Source of the DNA: Phragmites australis
Taxonomy: Eukaryota > Streptophyta > Magnoliopsida > Poales > Poaceae
Length of the DNA stretch: 64,000 nucleotides
Reading direction: 5' to 3'
Assembly (NCBI RefSeq): GCF_958298935.1
Contig: NC_084940.1
Span: forward strand, 18,347,146 to 18,411,145
Within the stretch, counting starts at the first letter, position 1. The number at the start of each line of letters is the position of its first letter. Positions 1-11,094 of the stretch are shown here, piece by piece. Under the pieces are notes generated by a model. It saw only the letters and a program-made list of their open reading frames with translations. It made no database searches and had not been told where the DNA came from. Position numbers and translations under genes: made by a program.

Positions 1-1108
1 TCTCGTCCCAGGCGCGCTTTGGCCTCCTCACGTGTGGGCCGGCCTCCTCGTCGCAGATGTGCCGCCCTGGCCTCCCCATGCGCTCGCCAGCCTCCTCGTC
101 CCCAATGCGCCACCCCGACCTCCCCACACGCCTCGTCCATGGACTCCCTCCATCGATCGCTACCTCTGACCGCCCTCCAACCACCATAATCTCCCTCACA
201 CTGAGGTTAAGCTCGCCAGCCCCTTTCCCCTCCCCCCTCTCACATTTTAGCTTGAGGTGAAGCCTACAGTAGTGCAGCATGTAGCTACGGTTCAAGTGTG
301 CACTTATGTTGCTAGATGATGACTTGATTTACTGAGATTGGGCATGATTATGAGTACAATAGCTTAAGACCTGTGATCTTGCTTAATGTATTTAGTATCT
401 CTGGAAATCCTCGTTGACAGCACTCTTTGATCTATTCTTTTATGCAAGGTGCGGTGCTTAAATCAGTTTTACAGTGAGCTATTTATTATCATTGATACTT
501 AGAAGTTGTGCTATTGCTAACTTAGAACTTGTTTAGCATACTAGACTATGGACAAGGATGTTGATTATCATTTTGCTTTTGTGAGTAATTGTTTGGATCT
601 TGCTATTCCGTTTCCATATCTATCTTGGCAGCTCTTTACTAGTTATGTCCAGAATCTAAGTGTTCTAGTCGATTCAGCGGCACACTCTGTGATGAGATTA
701 CTTGGCATGAGGGCACTAACCAGGTTTTATAGCTAGTTGAGAACTTTATAATCAGCCCAATCGATGATGTAGTCAATAGAATAATTAGGGGGGCAGGAAT
801 TTGATTGTCCTGGGGCAATTGTTATTTATTTTCTGAGAGCACACTTATATATGCCTCACACATGCTGTCTAGTTCATGGTTTACACATGATATTTAAAAG
901 TATTATTCTAGTTTTGCTGTCAAAGATCATGTGTATTGACCGTTGATCGAAATAATTACCTAAGAAAAAGGCATAAACTAACCCAAGAAAGCAGCACAAT
1001 CCTTTCCTTCTTATTTGAGACTTTATTACTGTAGATGTGTTCCCTTTATTGATATTTGAATTCTGAGAAAATACATAGATACATCTACCTAAAGTCCTCT
1101 AAATTGAT
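1..1108. other. Unassigned left flank
   Basis: The first 250 bases are GC-rich, with a loose repeat of 'cctcctcg'-like words. The remainder is AT-rich and intron-like or intergenic in composition. Short open frames exist, but none resembles a known protein or has a convincing gene context. It could be the edge of a gene lying outside the window. I see no transposon termini here. Confidence 0.4.
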
Positions 1109-4100
1109 TGTAACACCCTGATTTTCAGAATTTACAACTTTTTTAAAATTTTCAAGATTATTGAATAGCTTCACTAGTAGCATAGGTTTAAAACCTATTT
1201 TCTTAATCAATCAATCAATATAGGTTATTATTTTATGTGCATTGCATGCTGAGTTTTGTTAGGAGCTAGGTAAATACATTAGAGTTCTTTTTATTTTTCT
1301 TTCTCTTTGGTGTTTTGAGTGAAAAAGGTTTTAATTTTTTTTTTACAAAACTCAACTTAATGGTTGGAATTCAAAATCCTTGAATTCATCATCTATTCAA
1401 TCCTAGATCATACTTGGTCCTTCTCTAGTTCAATTCAAATCTTATCCAAATCCTTGTTCAAAGCTAATCCCTCATCTTTCAAAATCTACCCAATTCCAAA
1501 TTCAAATTCCTTATCTACTCCAATTCTTGTTCAACCTCATTTTTTATTTCTCTTAAATTCACTCCAAACTCAATTCAAATTCAAATCCTATTCAAATTTC
1601 TCTGCAAAAGTTTCTTTTCGAAAACCATAGATATGTCTAAGGTGCCATTAGACTCAATCCTACCCAAGCCCAAGCACTTGGCCGGCACACAAGTCATCTA
1701 GAAGGCCCAACACAAAGGATCCACGAAATCTGTAAATTTTTGCAGAGTCTTGGACAGCCTCATCTTTCCATTAAGTTTCGGAGTTCAAAACTGCCTGAAA
1801 TAGAAATCTTGACAATACCAAAGTTGTAGGTCTCGTCGAGAGATTCAATTTGAACCTATGGAAGTTCCCTTTTGGATAATGGAGCTAGGAGTTATGACCC
1901 CCAAAATTAGTGTTGCACAAATAAGTCTGAGTTCAAACAGTTTATCTTATGGTACATTTTTGAAAATTAATATAGTATTTTCAGAAGTTAAAATGAATAC
2001 CTAAGTTGTATATCGTTTCGAGTACTACAATTTAGACCAGAAATGTTCAATTTGGAGTCCGGACGATGGAGATATCATCCTCGGAATAGAGAGATGTGAA
2101 AAAGGAAATCCTAACAGACTCAAACTCAAATTCGATTCGTGTTCGGCTTGGACTCCACCTCAACCAGCTGCCCCTAGCCCTATAAATATGAGTTGCACTC
2201 CCTCTCCTACCCCTATTCTATGCCCTAATCCCTAGATGTCACTGCTGACCAACCAGAAGTCAAATCGCCATGCCCTTTCACCAGTGCAATGACCCATTAT
2301 ATTTCCCATGCCCTCACCAACCGGTTCGTCCGGTAGAGCAGCCAAACTACCGGAATCAAGGTCGACATGCCCGCTGTCCGGTTTCTGGGTGCGTTTTGTG
2401 CGCGCACCAGATTTGCATTCGCGTTCCCCGTCAATCCAAAAGTGGTATGGATGCACCAACCATGTCACAGTGTGTCTCATCAAGTCTTCTACCTGACCCT
2501 AGAATCTCATCCCCATTTGTGCAGTGACATGACTAGAACATGATTGCCAACAACAGCATGTTGCAACCGTCACCCATCTCATCTCCGCTGATTGTTCTTC
2601 CTCTCAGGGGATGATCTACCCAAAACCATGCTATAGCATTGTTTTCCCGAGATATATGAACATCTCTGTTCAAACGTTTTCTCAAATTTCATAGCCAATC
2701 TCTGGGAACGCGAACGTCTTCGTTGCTACATCTGTTCGTAGTCACCACCAAACCTAGCAGCAGTCATCGCCGTTTTGCCGCTACCTCGGATGACCCCTTA
2801 AAAAACCAACCATAACACTGAGTTACTCTTTCCACATTCTACACCATGGTTCCCTCATTTCACTGAAATGCCATCGAAGCCCGACATCGATGTCAGTGGC
2901 TACAAGCCTGATCGCCATCTCTGACGAAACCCGAACCACCGCCACTATGCAGACTTACTGGTAGTATCCTTAACCTAGAAGCATAATCCCGGCCATTTGA
3001 TCATGGATGGTCGAGACTGTACCTTAGCGTACGTTTTCTTTAATCCAAGTCGATGCTTGCATAACATGCCAAGTCGATGCTTGCATTACATGCCAAGTCA
3101 GCACCACATCGTCCTCCTTAGTCTAGTCAACCCTATATTTCTTGAATCTTGCGCAATGATGTTGTCAAGTCTGATGCCGTGATTGTGCAATAAAGCCTTT
3201 CCTGTAGGAAGATAGTTCTGGTAAATCAGCATTTCCTTTTCAGTCTAATCCATCTCCCGAAACCTGTTCTCTTTCACCTTAACTCCAAATTAGGCAATTC
3301 TTGCATCTAAATGTTCCTAAAATCATATCTATCCAACCATAGTGTTTTTAAAGTGTTTTGGTGATATTTGGTATGTGTTCTTAGTGTTTGCTTTGTGTTG
3401 TTTGTCAGTAGTTCCTGCGATTAGTCGATAATGTTCCGAAGCAGTTCGAGGGACTTCAAGACCAAGATTTTGACAACACTGAGCAACATTGGGTAAAAGG
3501 CAAGTGTCCATGATCATATTGAACTTATGTTTTAAATGTTTTGTTTTACAAAATTGCATGCACCTATGTTAGGTTTTACCTAGTTCTTCCTTTACATTCC
3601 TTGAAACCTAAGTGGTAGTTGCTATGAGTTTTTTGTGTTGATTTGCTTAGCCATGCTTTTGGGGTGTTGGGAAGTGTCTTATACATGTTTAGTGGATATA
3701 TGCAATAACGATGATGAACTTGTTAGTAACATGGAACCCTAAGACTTGGGCAAGAAGTTAGTTAGATAATGGTGGTTCATGTGGTGGGTTTGTGGATATG
3801 TTCCAAGTAGAGATGATAGGTTTTGTTGGTTATTTCCCTACTGGATATTCTTTGCCCAAGTGTCACATATAAGGACTGGTTCGTGGAGTGACAATGCAAA
3901 AAATACCGTTTGAACACGAGGTCGATATGGGTAAGGCTTAGCATATCGATTAGACACCTGGCTGGCATTCGTTGGAGTACCAGGACTAAATTGATGGACC
4001 ATGCTTCATAGTGATTCCCTTGGCGGCACACCACTGGCTTGTGTTAAGTGTTTCGCGAACACGGCAACATGGAAATCACAACTCATGGCTAAATGTTGGA

Positions 4101-4522
4101 CAACCTCTGCAGAGTGTAAAACTGTTATAACAACCATGCCCACGGTTATAGGACACTTGAATCATCATATGATTAGTGGGTTATGGTTATGGGTTTGGTT
4201 GTGGTTTTAGTTACAGTACAGGGAGTACTAGACGGTTATGGTATGCAAGTGGGGAGCCTTGTATGTTTGGTGTTGGACTGTATGGGTTACATTCACTTAA
4301 TAATTATTTAATATTTTTTAGTCCAATTATCTTTTTATTACTCATATTTACGCAAATATTCCATGTGTTAGCCTATTCTTGATATAAGCCTGGATATCAT
4401 TATCTTTCCCACACTTGCTGAGCGCACCATGTGCTCACACTTGCTATTTTCCCAGTCATGCGATATGTGTGGTGCTGCTCAGTGAGTGAATATGTTGAAG
4501 ATTATCAAGATGAGGTTGTGAC
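1109..4522 (+). repeat. Long LTR, Tekay/Del-type Ty3/Gypsy
   Basis: The segment starts TGTAACACCC and ends GGTTGTGACG, near-matching the ends of two other LTRs in the window (40,730-42,330 minus strand; 46,600-49,578). Shared inner blocks include 'cacaactcatgg..', 'ctctgcagagtgt.aaact' and 'cccacggt' near 4,075-4,150, which also occur near 48,910-48,980. A TATA-like CCTATAAATATG at about 2,179-2,190 fits a plus-strand LTR promoter. No gag or pol follows. The five bases before it (TTGAT) are not repeated after it, so it is not a clean solo LTR; one flank was probably lost. Bases 4,523-4,694 after it are unassigned. Confidence 0.6.
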
Positions 4523-4694
4523 GTTCTAGGCACGTGTCTCCCGATCGGTTTCCTGCGGTATTATTGGGCACCAGTGCTTCTATTCCGCTGCAAATATCTA
4601 AATAGAAGACAATATATGTCAATTGCTGTAACAGTGGGGAGAAAAAGTAGCTTCGGGCTTGGAACAAGCATAACCACAAGACCAGTGTAACCGG

Positions 4695-5360
4695 TGTTGG
4701 AATCTAAGTCACCAAAAAACAGGGAAGTCCTTTGCTTAAGAGGGAAAGCCAAAGGCCTTGTAGTGCGACATGTATTCGTGGGGTGGAGTAATCTTTATTC
4801 ATCGTCACCTCAGTTACAATGCCAGCCTATTTATAGCTCGTATTCAACCACTCCACACTATAACTTATAGCATTACCCCCCTAAATGCCACATTCCTGGC
4901 ATATTCGGGGGTATTTTGGTACCATCAAGTACATTTGCACATTTAAAATTATACCCTAGACGGCTACACGGGCTTCGAAACCTTCAGGGCACCTTCGACC
5001 AGCATCGATGCTGCACCACAGGTCGACCTTCGACTGTCAAAAGGTCCGCTAGAGACTTCGCCTGCGTTGGTTCTTGACTAATGGGTTGACCTTTGGCCTC
5101 CATCCGAAGGTCCACCAGAGACTTTGCCTGCGCTGATTCTTGGCGCCGCAGGTCGACCTTCGGCCTCCGTTCGAAGGCCCACTAGAGTCTTCACCTACAC
5201 TAATTCTTGGCGCCACGGGTCGACCTTCGGTCTCCGTCCGAAGGCCCACCAGAGCCTTTGCCTGCGCTTCTTGAAACACCACTGCAGTATTCATCAGTGT
5301 ACAGCCACCAGTGGACTTCAACTCGCCATCTGAAGGGGTACGGGAGATCATCCCCCAACA
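4695..5360 (-). repeat. 3' LTR of element E
   Basis: The segment is bounded by TGTTGG at 4,695 and CCAACA at 5,360, an inverted pair typical of LTR ends. Read on the minus strand it begins TGTTGGGGGATGATC, immediately after a polypurine tract. A minus-strand TATA box (TATAAATAGG) lies at about 4,829-4,838. No second copy is available for comparison because the 5' end of E is lost, so the outer boundary rests on the terminal inverted repeat alone. Confidence 0.65.
4990..5275. repeat. Tandem repeat, about 67 bp x 4, inside the E LTR
   Basis: Four degenerate units each carry 'ggtcgaccttcg', 'ccgaaggcccac' and 'agagactttgcctgcg'. The last word begins near 5,051, 5,116, 5,184 and 5,251, giving a period of about 67 bp. 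It is a local expansion in the U3/R part of the LTR. Confidence 0.7.
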
Positions 5361-5372
5361 GTAGCCCCCTAC
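5361..5372 (-). other. Polypurine tract of element E
   Basis: On the minus strand the sequence GTAGGGGGCTAC directly precedes the LTR start TGTTGGGGG. A G-run at this position is the plus-strand DNA primer site of Ty3/Gypsy elements. A closely similar TTAAGGGGCTAC precedes the LTR of element F on the plus strand at about 31,690-31,701. Confidence 0.65.
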
Positions 5373-5504
5373 AGGTAAGGTTCATCTTCAAAGGGCCAAG
5401 CCTCTGAATCAGATGATATAGCTTAACGTCGTCCCCTTCAGCCCGTCGAAGGCCCCTGGGGGCCCGTTATACCTTTTAGCAGACAACCCCTTCATGTTGT
5501 TCAT

Positions 5505-5530
5505 CTTTATTATTTTATTTTATTTTATTT

Positions 5531-5579
<49 letters not shown>
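5505..5579. repeat. (TTTTA)n / (TA)n microsatellite
   Basis: A short TTTTA run (about 5,512-5,533) leads into an uninterrupted TA run up to about 5,579. It lies upstream of the antisense accessory ORF of element E. Its length is prone to assembly error. Confidence 0.9.
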
Positions 5580-5581
<2 letters not shown>

Positions 5582-5589
5582 GGGGTGTT

Positions 5590-6926
5590 ATGACGTTAAA
5601 TGTCTTCGCTTCATGCTGAACCATCTTTTATGGTTACGGTTCAATTTTCGACGCGTCTCGTTTTAACTGTCGTTACCCCTGTTTTTTACCACTATTGGAA
5701 AAAAGTAAGTGGAATTAGATTTTTACCGCTTGAATTCGCTGAAGCTGCAGCTCTCGTACGAAGACTCGCAGTCACCTTTCTTTCCGAAGCCCAGTGGGAA
5801 TGGCTCCAAGAGGCAAGTCAAACTGCCCGAAGACCTATTGTATTGGAAAATCTAAGGTTGATGATATAGTCCTGGTTGGACTAGTGAAAGAGGGTTTGAT
5901 CGGCGATGTTTCGAAGGTTAGGCTCCCGAGGGGCCAAGAGACTCTGAAGCCCGAAGATGATGAAACCATTGTCTTCGTCGACTACTTCCGAGTGGGGCTT
6001 TGTTTTCCTTGGGATGAGATGGTGCTGAAGGTTCTGAAACTATTTGAAGTCTACCTCCACCAACTAACGCCGAACACCATTGTTCGGCTCGGCCTTTTCG
6101 CCTGGGCAGCTCATTCCAAAGGAGTGAAGGCATCGGCCCGGGCCTTCACCGTAGCCCACAGGCTCCATCACCAGCCAAAACCGGTCTTCACATGAAGCGT
6201 GCAAAGCGAAGCCCACTATGGCTGCCTGAACTTTACTTATCGCGCTAGCCTAGCCACGCCAGTCGTGATGTACAAAAACAAATATCCGAAGGACTGGACA
6301 CAATGGTGGTTCTACCACAAGGTGGACAAAGAGGAGTTTCTCGTGTCAAAGTGCGAAGAGGTAAAAGGGAACCGTGCCCCTGATGTACAGCTGAAGGCCT
6401 TTCAAAGGGCGGCAATTGAGGCAATTGCTAGGTGCGCAAAGCATCTAACCATGCACGATCTCGTAGAAGAGTTAATGGCGTCCAGGGTATGGCCCCTTAG
6501 CTGGGACTGGACCATCACGAAATTCGGTGACAAAGGGCCGGAGGGACTCTGCCGCCCCCATCCTAATTTCTTGGCTGCCTGAACTTTACTTATCGCGCTA
6601 GCCTAGCCACGCCAGTCATGATGTACAAAAACAAATATCCGAAGGACTGGACACAATGGTGGTTCTACCACAAGGTGGACAAAGAGGAGTTTCTCGTGTC
6701 GAAGTGCGAAGAGGTAAAAGGGAACCGTGCCCCTGATGTACAGCTGAAGGCCTCTCAAAGGGCGGCAATTGAGGCAATTGCTAGGTGCGCAAAGCATCTA
6801 ACCATGCACGATCTCGTAGAAGAGTTAATGGCGTCCAGGGTATGGCCCCTTAGCTGGGACTGGACCATCACGAAATTCGGTGACAAAGGGCCGGAGGGAC
6901 TCTTCCGCCTCCATCCTAATTTCTGA
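5590..6926 (+). pseudogene. Antisense accessory ORF of element E ('putative gypsy type transposon' domain)
   Basis: The plus-strand translation contains VDYFRVGLCFPWDEMV, FEVYLHQLTPNTIVRLGLFAW, then a block with YKNKYPKDWTQWWFYHKVD. I recognise this as the plant domain catalogued as Transposase_28 / putative gypsy type transposon (PF04195), found in accessory ORFs of Tat elements. Its biochemical role is not known. The ORF opens near 5,600, changes frame near 5,800-5,870, and has a TGA at about 6,193 that is otherwise read through in frame. The C-terminal 353 bp is duplicated in tandem (6,220-6,924), which adds a second frameshift. The ORF is opposite in strand to gag-pol, as expected for this lineage. 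It is a pseudogene in this copy. Confidence 0.7.
6220..6924 (+). repeat. 353-bp tandem duplication within the accessory ORF
   Basis: Bases 6,220-6,572 and 6,573-6,924 are near-identical copies; I count about five differences. The unit begins GGCTGCCTGAACTTTAC and ends CATCCTAATTTCT. The period of 353 is not a multiple of three, so the second copy is out of frame with the first. The low divergence indicates a duplication younger than most other damage in element E. Confidence 0.9.
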
Positions 6927-6939
6927 GGTTTCACAGGTA

Positions 6940-9110
6940 TTATCTTTTATCACGTTCCTAATTGCACTTTGGCTCTATCGTTTGCTTACATTGTTTGCTT
7001 TGTGGCAGACTTAATGGTAGCCGAAGTGGAGGCTAAGGCCCTGCTACTGCTTGGAAAATTTACATTGGGCGAAGCCCAGCTCTGCGCTGATTAGGGGCTT
7101 GGTCGGCGACTTAACCGAATTTTTGAGTTACGAGGTCTTTCCTATAAGGACAGGCCGAAGGTGATCGTGCCCTTATCGGGTCAAGGCGGAGAGGGCTCCC
7201 CGACCGCCGATGCTGGTGGAGAACCTGCTGCGGGCGGCCAAAGGAAGCAGAAAGTCGCAAACCCTTCGCCGCGAGGGGGTAAAAGGAAGAAAGCACTTGC
7301 CCTGAAGAAGAGACCTCGCAAAGTGGCCTTTGACGACCTACGCGAGGAATTGACTCCCGAAGGCTCACTGGCCATTCGAGCTGTGCCCCTTTGACAGGAG
7401 CCTCCGAAAGGCACACAAGATCTTCCTTCCTCCTAGCCGAAGTCCTTTTGTGCGCGCGTGGACCTTGCCATGCTAATTCTCAGTGATGACGAAGATGAGC
7501 CTTCGAATCTATGTGTTACCACTGAGACAGCGGTGGGGGAAGCTGAAGACGAAGGAGCAGAAAATGTTGAAGCTGGAGCTGAATCGGCATCTACCTCTTC
7601 GTCTTCGAGTTCTTCCTCTAAGGACAACTCGTCCGAAGGCCACAGAGCCACATAGACCGAAGAGGAGAATACTTCACCGCCCATGCCTCGTTGTGGCGGA
7701 AAGGGGCTTATGAGTCATAGTGGCTTACTTGATGCGAAGGCTATTGATGCCAAAGCTTTCAAGATTTCTTTGTTTGAGCCAAGCTCAGGGAAGATCAATG
7801 ATGCAAAGAAGATGTTTAGCACCTTCGCCTCCCCGAGCTTGAGATTTCTCTTGCGCAAAAGCCCGCTGCTGAGCTCATCGGCGCCTCCGATGTGGCAATT
7901 GCGAAGGTATTTTTTGTATTGTCCTGCAGCTTTTCCTCGCTTACTTGTTCTCATATCTATGTGCTATCGCAGGCTATGCTTATTTCGCGCGCTCAGCGCA
8001 AGCAGGCGGAGCATTCCGAGAGCCATGCGAAAGGCACAAAGGGCTCTGTTTCAAGTCCGGGCGGAGAAGGCCGAGGCTCAAAAAGGGAGTTCGCACAACG
8101 AGCGAAGGAGGCTGATTTGCGCTCGTAACAGCTTGAAGAAGAAGTGGGCTCCCTTCTCTCGGGCAAATAGAGCACAGAAGAAGAAGTCACCTACCTTCGT
8201 CAGAATCTAATGGTGTCTGAAGCTCAAGTCTCAGAATTGCAGGCCCTCTGCGACGCTGAAAAAGCTAAAGCGCAGCAGTTGTGTGAAGAACTGGAAGAGG
8301 CAAAGGCACTATCCGAAGATGTCCTCGTTATGCTAGAAGAGCTTGAGCCGAAGGTCGTTGCAGCCTGCGAAGCGATTAGCCATACCTTCAATGGGATCGT
8401 TGCTTTGGCCACGCCTCCGTCGCTTAACCTTGCCAGGGTGGGTGGCCATCTTGGATGGATCTGGAAACTAGCAGCAACCTAGTCTTTTGCCCATGGCCCA
8501 GCTGTATGGTGACTTCTGCACTATGGTCTTATCTAGGAGTTTAGTCCAGTCAATTGAGATAATTGGCTGTGACCATCATATTGTGCTTCAAAAACCAACC
8601 TTTTGCTATCTTTCGGACATGTCAACTTCGGTTGTATTGAGGGCATCGAAGGCCACTGCGTGATCATTCACCACCAACTACTAGTGTAAACATGGCTGCG
8701 TGCTCGCCCTCCGGGAGGTGGAAATCAATCGCCAGCGAGTACATTTTTTTTGGGGATTTCCGCCACCTGCTTATTCATGGACCCTTTTTTCTGTAGGCGA
8801 AAGCGAAGGATGACCCTTCCACCAAAGCGATGACCACTGCGATCGAAGAACCTGAGAAGGTGTGAAGAAAGTGTAAAGCGTCGTTTTATGTTTTGAACAT
8901 TTGGTTACCGACTGAAATATTCTGTAATATGCACACTTTTATTTGTTGTTAAATGATTTGACTATCTTTGCTCCCCGCGCAGGTCCTCCCCTCGGACACT
9001 ACACAGGTAGCCGAAGATGTTGTTCCCATCACTATGATGCGGGACAATTTGGCTTTAGCCGATGGTATAAAGATTTTGTTGATCCTGATGTTGATGATTT
9101 TGCGGAATAA
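6940..9110 (+). pseudogene. Charged C-terminal part of the accessory ORF, broken
   Basis: Several short plus-strand frames follow the conserved domain. One at 7,161-7,394 is rich in Lys/Arg (KRKKALALKKRPRK, possible nuclear-localisation type). One at 7,458-7,655 is acidic and Ser-rich. One at 8,210-8,482 is heptad-like (SELQALCDAEKAKAQQLCEELEEAKAL), suggesting a coiled coil. A basic/acidic linker and C-terminal coiled coil is the usual tail of these proteins. The fragments are in different frames, and possible introns (for example around 6,930-7,010, where 'tttgtggcag' precedes coding-like sequence) make exact exons uncertain. Confidence 0.45.
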
Positions 9111-9164
9111 AGAACGTTGAAATGATTATTATGTTCAGCTATATATTGAGCTTATCGAGTAGGT

Positions 9165-9425
9165 CTTTCATCGATTTGGACCTTCGACAGCACCATGCAT
9201 GAAGCGTGATCTGGAGAATGCCCCCCCCCCCCCAACTTTGAAGCCGTAGGGACCTTCGGCAGCAACGCATGCGCAACATCATTTGGAGAACACCGTCCCC
9301 CCTGACTTTGAAGTCATAGGAACCTTCAGCGGCACCGCGCACGAAGCATCATTTGGAGAACGCCACCCCCCCCCCCTTGACTTTGAAGCCGGAGGGACAT
9401 TCGGCGGCACCGCACGCGAAGTGTC
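9165..9425. repeat. Tandem repeat, about 80 bp x 3, with C-runs
   Basis: Units contain 'gactttgaagcc.taggaccttcggc.gcaccgc', 'gaagc.tcatttggagaac' and a run of C. The long C-runs at about 9,219-9,232 and 9,366-9,377 are one per unit. The array lies between the accessory ORF and the 108-bp array of element E. Confidence 0.7.
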
Positions 9426-9679
9426 ATTTTTGGACGACTATTTCTGACGGCCTCGATAAGTTAACCTTTCATTTAATCGCTTACTTCGTGCTCAATGGCG
9501 TACTAATGTATCTCTCTTGGTTTTGCATCGTAATTCCTATTAATCATAAATGCGATTGTGCATTTCGTGGTGATGGTTATCCAGGCTTCGACTTTTATTT
9601 CGTCAAATTTTCATTTTGTTTTGTAGACATCCCATGTTTTGGGATTAACATCAGGCTTCTTTGTTCGCTTTCCCTTTTT

Positions 9680-10570
9680 ATTGTTTTTGTTTTTGTTTTT
9701 TGTTTCCGAAGGTATTTTGTGCCTTCGGCGTGGGGGTAGGCACTCGTAGCCCCCTACTTTTGAGTCGAGAGGTACGCCACCGCCTTTTAAAGCCGAGCAT
9801 CACTTTGGCTTTTCCTTCCAAATGTGTGTTTTGCCTTCAATGCGGGGGCAGGCACTCTTAGCCCTCGACTTTCAGTCAAGAGGTGTGTCGCCTTCTCTGA
9901 GGTCGAGCAGCACTTCGACTTTTTCTTCTGAAGGTATGTTTCGTCTTCGGTGCAGGGGCATGCACACTTAGCCCCTGACTTTTAGCAGAGAGGTGCGCCA
10001 CCTTGTGAGGTCAAGCAACACTTTGGCTTTTTCTTCCAAAGGCATGTTTTGCCTTCGGCACGGGGGCAGGCACTCTTAGCCCTTGACTTGTAGTTGAGAG
10101 GTGCGCCGCCTTATGAGGTCGAACAACACTTCAGCTTTTTCTTCCGAAGGTATGTTTCGCCTTCAGTGCGGGGGCAGGCACTCTTAGCCCGTGACTTTTA
10201 GCCAAGAGGTGCGCTGCCTTATGAGGTCGAGCAACACTTCAGCTTTTTCTTCTGAAGGTATGTTTCTCCTTTGGTGCGGGGGCAGGCACTCTTAGCCCCC
10301 GACTTTTAGTGGAGAGGTGCGTCGCCTTGTGAGGTCAAGCAGCACTTCGGCGTTTTCTTTCGAAGGTATGTTTTGCCTTCGGTGCGGGGGTAGGCACTCT
10401 TAGCCCCTGACTTTTAGCCGAGAGGTGCGCCGTCTTGTGAGGTCGAGCAACACTTCTCCTTTTTCTTCCGAAGGTATGTTTTGCCTTCGGCGCGGGGGCA
10501 AGCACTCTTTGCCCCTGACTTTTAGTCGAGAGGTGCGCCGCCTTGTGAGGTCGAGTATCACTTCAGCTTT
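9680..10570. repeat. Tandem array, about 108 bp x 8, in the non-coding 3' part of element E
   Basis: The phrase 'gggggcaggcactcttagcccctgacttttag' and its variants recur with phrase starts near 9,737, 9,850, 9,958, 10,069, 10,176, 10,285, 10,393 and 10,500. Each unit continues with 'gagaggtgcgccgccttgtgaggtcgagcaacacttc', then 'ttcttccgaaggtatgttttgccttcgg'. The period of about 108 bp is steady. Satellite-like arrays in the 3' untranslated part are known for Tat elements. Bases 10,571-11,090 after it are non-coding element sequence with nothing else recognised. Confidence 0.9.
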
Positions 10571-11094
10571 TTCTTTCTTTCTTTTTTGAGCATTACACAG
10601 ACATTCATGTGTAACTGAATCATAATTACTTTGCCATAAAGGTGAAGATGTTGCGGAAGGAAATTCTTTAAAATATGGACAACTTCGAAGCGACAAATAA
10701 TCAAACTTTTGCTGAGGGTTTGCGCCCATCTAAAGTCGAAGGGTAAGATGTCTTTTTTTTTTGACATCGATACCTTGACTTTTATGGCGAGTTCTTGGCC
10801 CGCCTCTTGTCGATTGGTGTGCTTCCTTTTTTCGAAGGCCTGCAACACTTCGATGATGAATTATGCATAAACTCAACAAAAGTACATGCTTTCTTGGGGG
10901 TAATTCCATATATATTAGAGGGTTTACAAAGGTCGCTGCCTCATTAAAAACCTCATGCCTTGACGAAGGGTTCCCCCTGTGAGGAAAAGAGTACAACATC
11001 CGTATATTGTTTTGAATAAATTGGAGAAAAACAAAATTACGTAAATGCTGCATTGATTTGTGTGCTTCACCCATAGATGCGAAGACATCTTCCT

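Noticed and set aside
1104..4527. Clean solo LTR at the left edge
   Set aside because: No matching 5-bp flanks (TTGAT versus TTCTA); one side is probably rearranged.
9680..10570. CRISPR-like array
   Set aside because: Units are head-to-tail repeats without unique spacers, in a plant retrotransposon.
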